NCBI GenBank assembly: GCA_017450425.1
Contig: JAFSUV010000104.1
Coordinates: forward strand, 1-7,962
Reading direction: 5' to 3'
DNA length: 7,962 nucleotides
DNA from: Kiritimatiellia bacterium
GTDB taxonomy: Bacteria > Verrucomicrobiota > Kiritimatiellia > RFP12 > UBA3636
Shown here: positions 6,917 to 7,962 of the stretch, piece after piece
Layout of the letters: each line of letters starts with the position of its first letter
Position numbering within the stretch: the stretch's first letter is position 1
The notes under the pieces: generated by a model
Database searches by the model: none
What the model was told of the DNA's origin: nothing
Seen by the model: the letters and a program-made list of their open reading frames with translations, nothing else
Made by a program: the position numbers and the translations under genes

Positions 6917-6947
6917 ATTCTACATCAAGCGGCAGCGAGTTTTTCAA
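6917..6947 (-). promoter_or_regulatory. Possible bamA promoter giving a nearly leaderless transcript
   Basis: On the minus strand, TTGAAA (6947-6942) and TAGAAT (6922-6917) each match consensus at 5 of 6 positions, but the 19-base spacing is longer than ideal. Transcription would start near 6910, almost at the ATG (6909), and no Shine-Dalgarno is present. If the promoter is real, the bamA mRNA has practically no 5' leader. A promoter further upstream, overlapping the rpsB promoter on the other strand, is the alternative. Confidence 0.3.
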
Positions 6948-6964
6948 TTGGAGCCATTTTTTTA

Positions 6965-6993
6965 TTGACAATATTTTTTTTGCGTGGTACAGT
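6965..6993 (+). promoter_or_regulatory. Strong sigma-70-type promoter of rpsB
   Basis: A perfect TTGACA (6965-6970), a 17-base spacer rich in T (seven and more in a row), and TACAGT (6988-6993, 4 of 6) preceded by GG. Transcription would begin near 7000. It stands in the only AT-rich patch between bamA and rpsB. The spacer resembles that of the promoter at 2000-2028. Confidence 0.7.
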
Positions 6994-6999
6994 CCCCCG

Positions 7000-7141
7000 C
7001 CGATCGCGCGCGCCGGACTCTTCCGAGCACCTGCGCCGCGCCGAAGCGAACGCCGGTTTCGCCGCCGGCAAAGCGGATTCACCCGGGCATGACGCCCGAA
7101 ACCAACCTATGGCGAAAACAAACAACACGGTGCAAAAAACA
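7000..7141 (+). promoter_or_regulatory. GC-rich structured leader of rpsB, possible autoregulatory site
   Basis: About 140 bases lie between the predicted transcription start and the chosen ATG. Two five-pair helices compete: GCGAA (7046-7050) with TTCGC (7058-7062), or GCCGG (7052-7056) with CCGGC (7065-7069). A separate hairpin pairs CGGGC (7084-7088) with GCCCG (7094-7098), and its loop holds an ATG (7089) that opens a 25-codon frame ending in a TGA at 7164-7166, inside rpsB. The last 30 bases are A-rich and should be unstructured. Ribosomal protein S2 is known to control its own operon in other bacteria through leader RNA. Whether this leader does so is inference; the helices are short. 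Confidence 0.35.
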
Positions 7142-7962
7142 ATGGCGGACAGCCTCTCGCAACTGACTCTTCGCGACCTCATGGACGCGGGCCTCCACTT
7201 CGGCCACCAGACCAAGCGCTGGAATCCGAAGATGAAGAAGTACATCTACGACAAGCGCAACGGGATCCACATCATCGACATCACCCAGTCGCTTGACATG
7301 CTCGACGAGGCGCTCGCCTTCGTGAAGAAACTTGCCGAGGACGGCAAGACCGTGCTTTTCGTCGGTACGAAGAAGCAGGCGCAGGAGGTGGTGAAGACCG
7401 CGGCCGGCGAGTGCGGCTCGCCCTACATGACGAACCGCTGGCTCGGCGGCACCCTCACCAACGCGCAGACGATCCGCAAGAGCATCCACCGCATGCGCGC
7501 GCTCGAAACGCTCGAGCGCAACAACGGCGGCGTCCTCTCGCCCCACAAGAAGGAGGCGTCCGCGCTGCGCCGCGAGCTCGACAAACTCCGCCAGAACCTT
7601 TCCGGCGTCGCGGAGATGATGGAGCTTCCCGCCGCGGTTTACGTGGTTGACGTCGTCCGCGAAAAGAACGCCGTCGCCGAAGCGCGCCGCCTCGGCATCC
7701 CGGTGATCGCGATCGTCGACACCAACGCCGATCCCGACCTCGTGGACTGGGCCATCCCCGGCAACGACGACTCGATCCGCTCCATCAAGCTCGTTTCCGA
7801 CTCCATCGCCCGCGTCATCAAGGAAGGCGCGGCGTCCTGGTCGCGCAAGGCGGCCGAAGAGGCGCGCAAGGCTTCCGAGGAGCGCAACGCCCGCAGGTCG
7901 GACGCCGCCCGCGTGATCGCGGTCGAGAAGGGCGACATCCCGGCGGGCGACGCACCGGCGGC
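7142..7962 (+). CDS. rpsB: 30S ribosomal protein S2, partial (3' end beyond right edge)
   Basis: S2 is a structural protein of the small ribosomal subunit, needed for S1 binding. 273 codons are visible from the ATG at 7142 without a stop. Diagnostic stretches are DAGLHFGHQTKRWNPKMKKY (14-33), VGTKKQAQEVV (74-84), YMTNRWLGGTLTN (95-107), LPAAVYVVDV (162-171) and IVDTNADPDLVDWAIPGNDD (191-210). The conserved fold ends near residue 228. A charged Ala/Lys/Glu-rich tail (SRKAAEEARKASEERNARR, 234-252) then continues past the window, so the protein is clearly longer than the 241-residue E. coli S2. An in-frame ATG at 7109 would add 11 residues (MAKTNNTVQKT). I chose 7142 because it brings the N-terminus close to family length and because CAAAAAACA precedes it, as an A-rich stretch precedes the greA-type start. 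Neither start has a Shine-Dalgarno. The gene usually paired with rpsB, tsf, would lie beyond the window. Confidence 0.97.
   Translation, partial: MADSLSQLTLRDLMDAGLHFGHQTKRWNPKMKKYIYDKRNGIHIIDITQSLDMLDEALAFVKKLAEDGKTVLFVGTKKQAQEVVKTAAGECGSPYMTNRWLGGTLTNAQTIRKSIHRMRALETLERNNGGVLSPHKKEASALRRELDKLRQNLSGVAEMMELPAAVYVVDVVREKNAVAEARRLGIPVIAIVDTNADPDLVDWAIPGNDDSIRSIKLVSDSIARVIKEGAASWSRKAAEEARKASEERNARRSDAARVIAVEKGDIPAGDAPA

Noticed and set aside
6925..6957. Ten-codon minus-strand frame (MAPIEKLAAA) just upstream of bamA, as a leader peptide
   Set aside because: No Shine-Dalgarno, no regulatory codon run, and the predicted bamA promoter overlaps it. Chance occurrence is likely.
4540..7092. 850-codon plus-strand open frame opposite bamA
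   Set aside because: It is in codon register with bamA on the other strand and its translation is rich in Arg, Val, Glu and Ala without any recognisable domain. BamA is certain, and this is a high-GC antisense shadow.
1..7962. CRISPR arrays, tRNA or rRNA genes, insertion sequences, attachment sites
   Set aside because: I saw no regularly spaced repeats, tRNA cloverleaf, rRNA sequence, transposase or flanking terminal repeats by eye.

Overview
The window looks like chromosomal housekeeping DNA from a high-GC, outer-membrane-bearing bacterium. The best fit I can see is the PVC group (Verrucomicrobiota, Kiritimatiellota or Lentisphaerota). The reasons are a Gram-negative BamA, and a long protein at the left edge resembling the extended GreA known from Chlamydiae and relatives. 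This placement is inferred from family resemblance, not from a search. Gene starts generally lack Shine-Dalgarno sequences. Long antisense shadow reading frames are common, as expected at this base composition.

Layout. Positions 1-1866 (minus) hold the N-terminal 622 codons of a long GreA-type transcription factor that leaves the window on the left. Positions 1867-2085 are a divergent promoter region. On the plus strand follow a 156-residue orphan membrane protein (2086-2556) and, 4 bases later, a TetR-family regulator of the CecR/YbiH type (2561-3259). This pair runs head-on into argJ (minus, 3256-4506), and the two stop codons share the tetranucleotide CTAG. Upstream of argJ on the same strand is bamA (4564-6909), joined to it by a 57-base gap that contains a UNCG-type hairpin. 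The bamA gene is divergent from rpsB, encoding ribosomal protein S2 (plus, from 7142 and off the right edge). The 232 bases between them hold a TTGACA promoter and a GC-rich leader.

How the genes work together. The parts are transcription elongation (GreA), outer-membrane assembly (BamA), arginine biosynthesis (ArgJ) and translation (S2). They share no pathway. The membrane protein and TetR regulator form a small self-contained unit and are the only accessory-looking content. I see no mobile element, CRISPR array, tRNA or rRNA gene. No spectacular new system is evident. The points most worth following are the orphan membrane-protein/TetR pair, the shared T-rich promoter spacers, the rpsB leader, and the atypical C-terminus of BamA.
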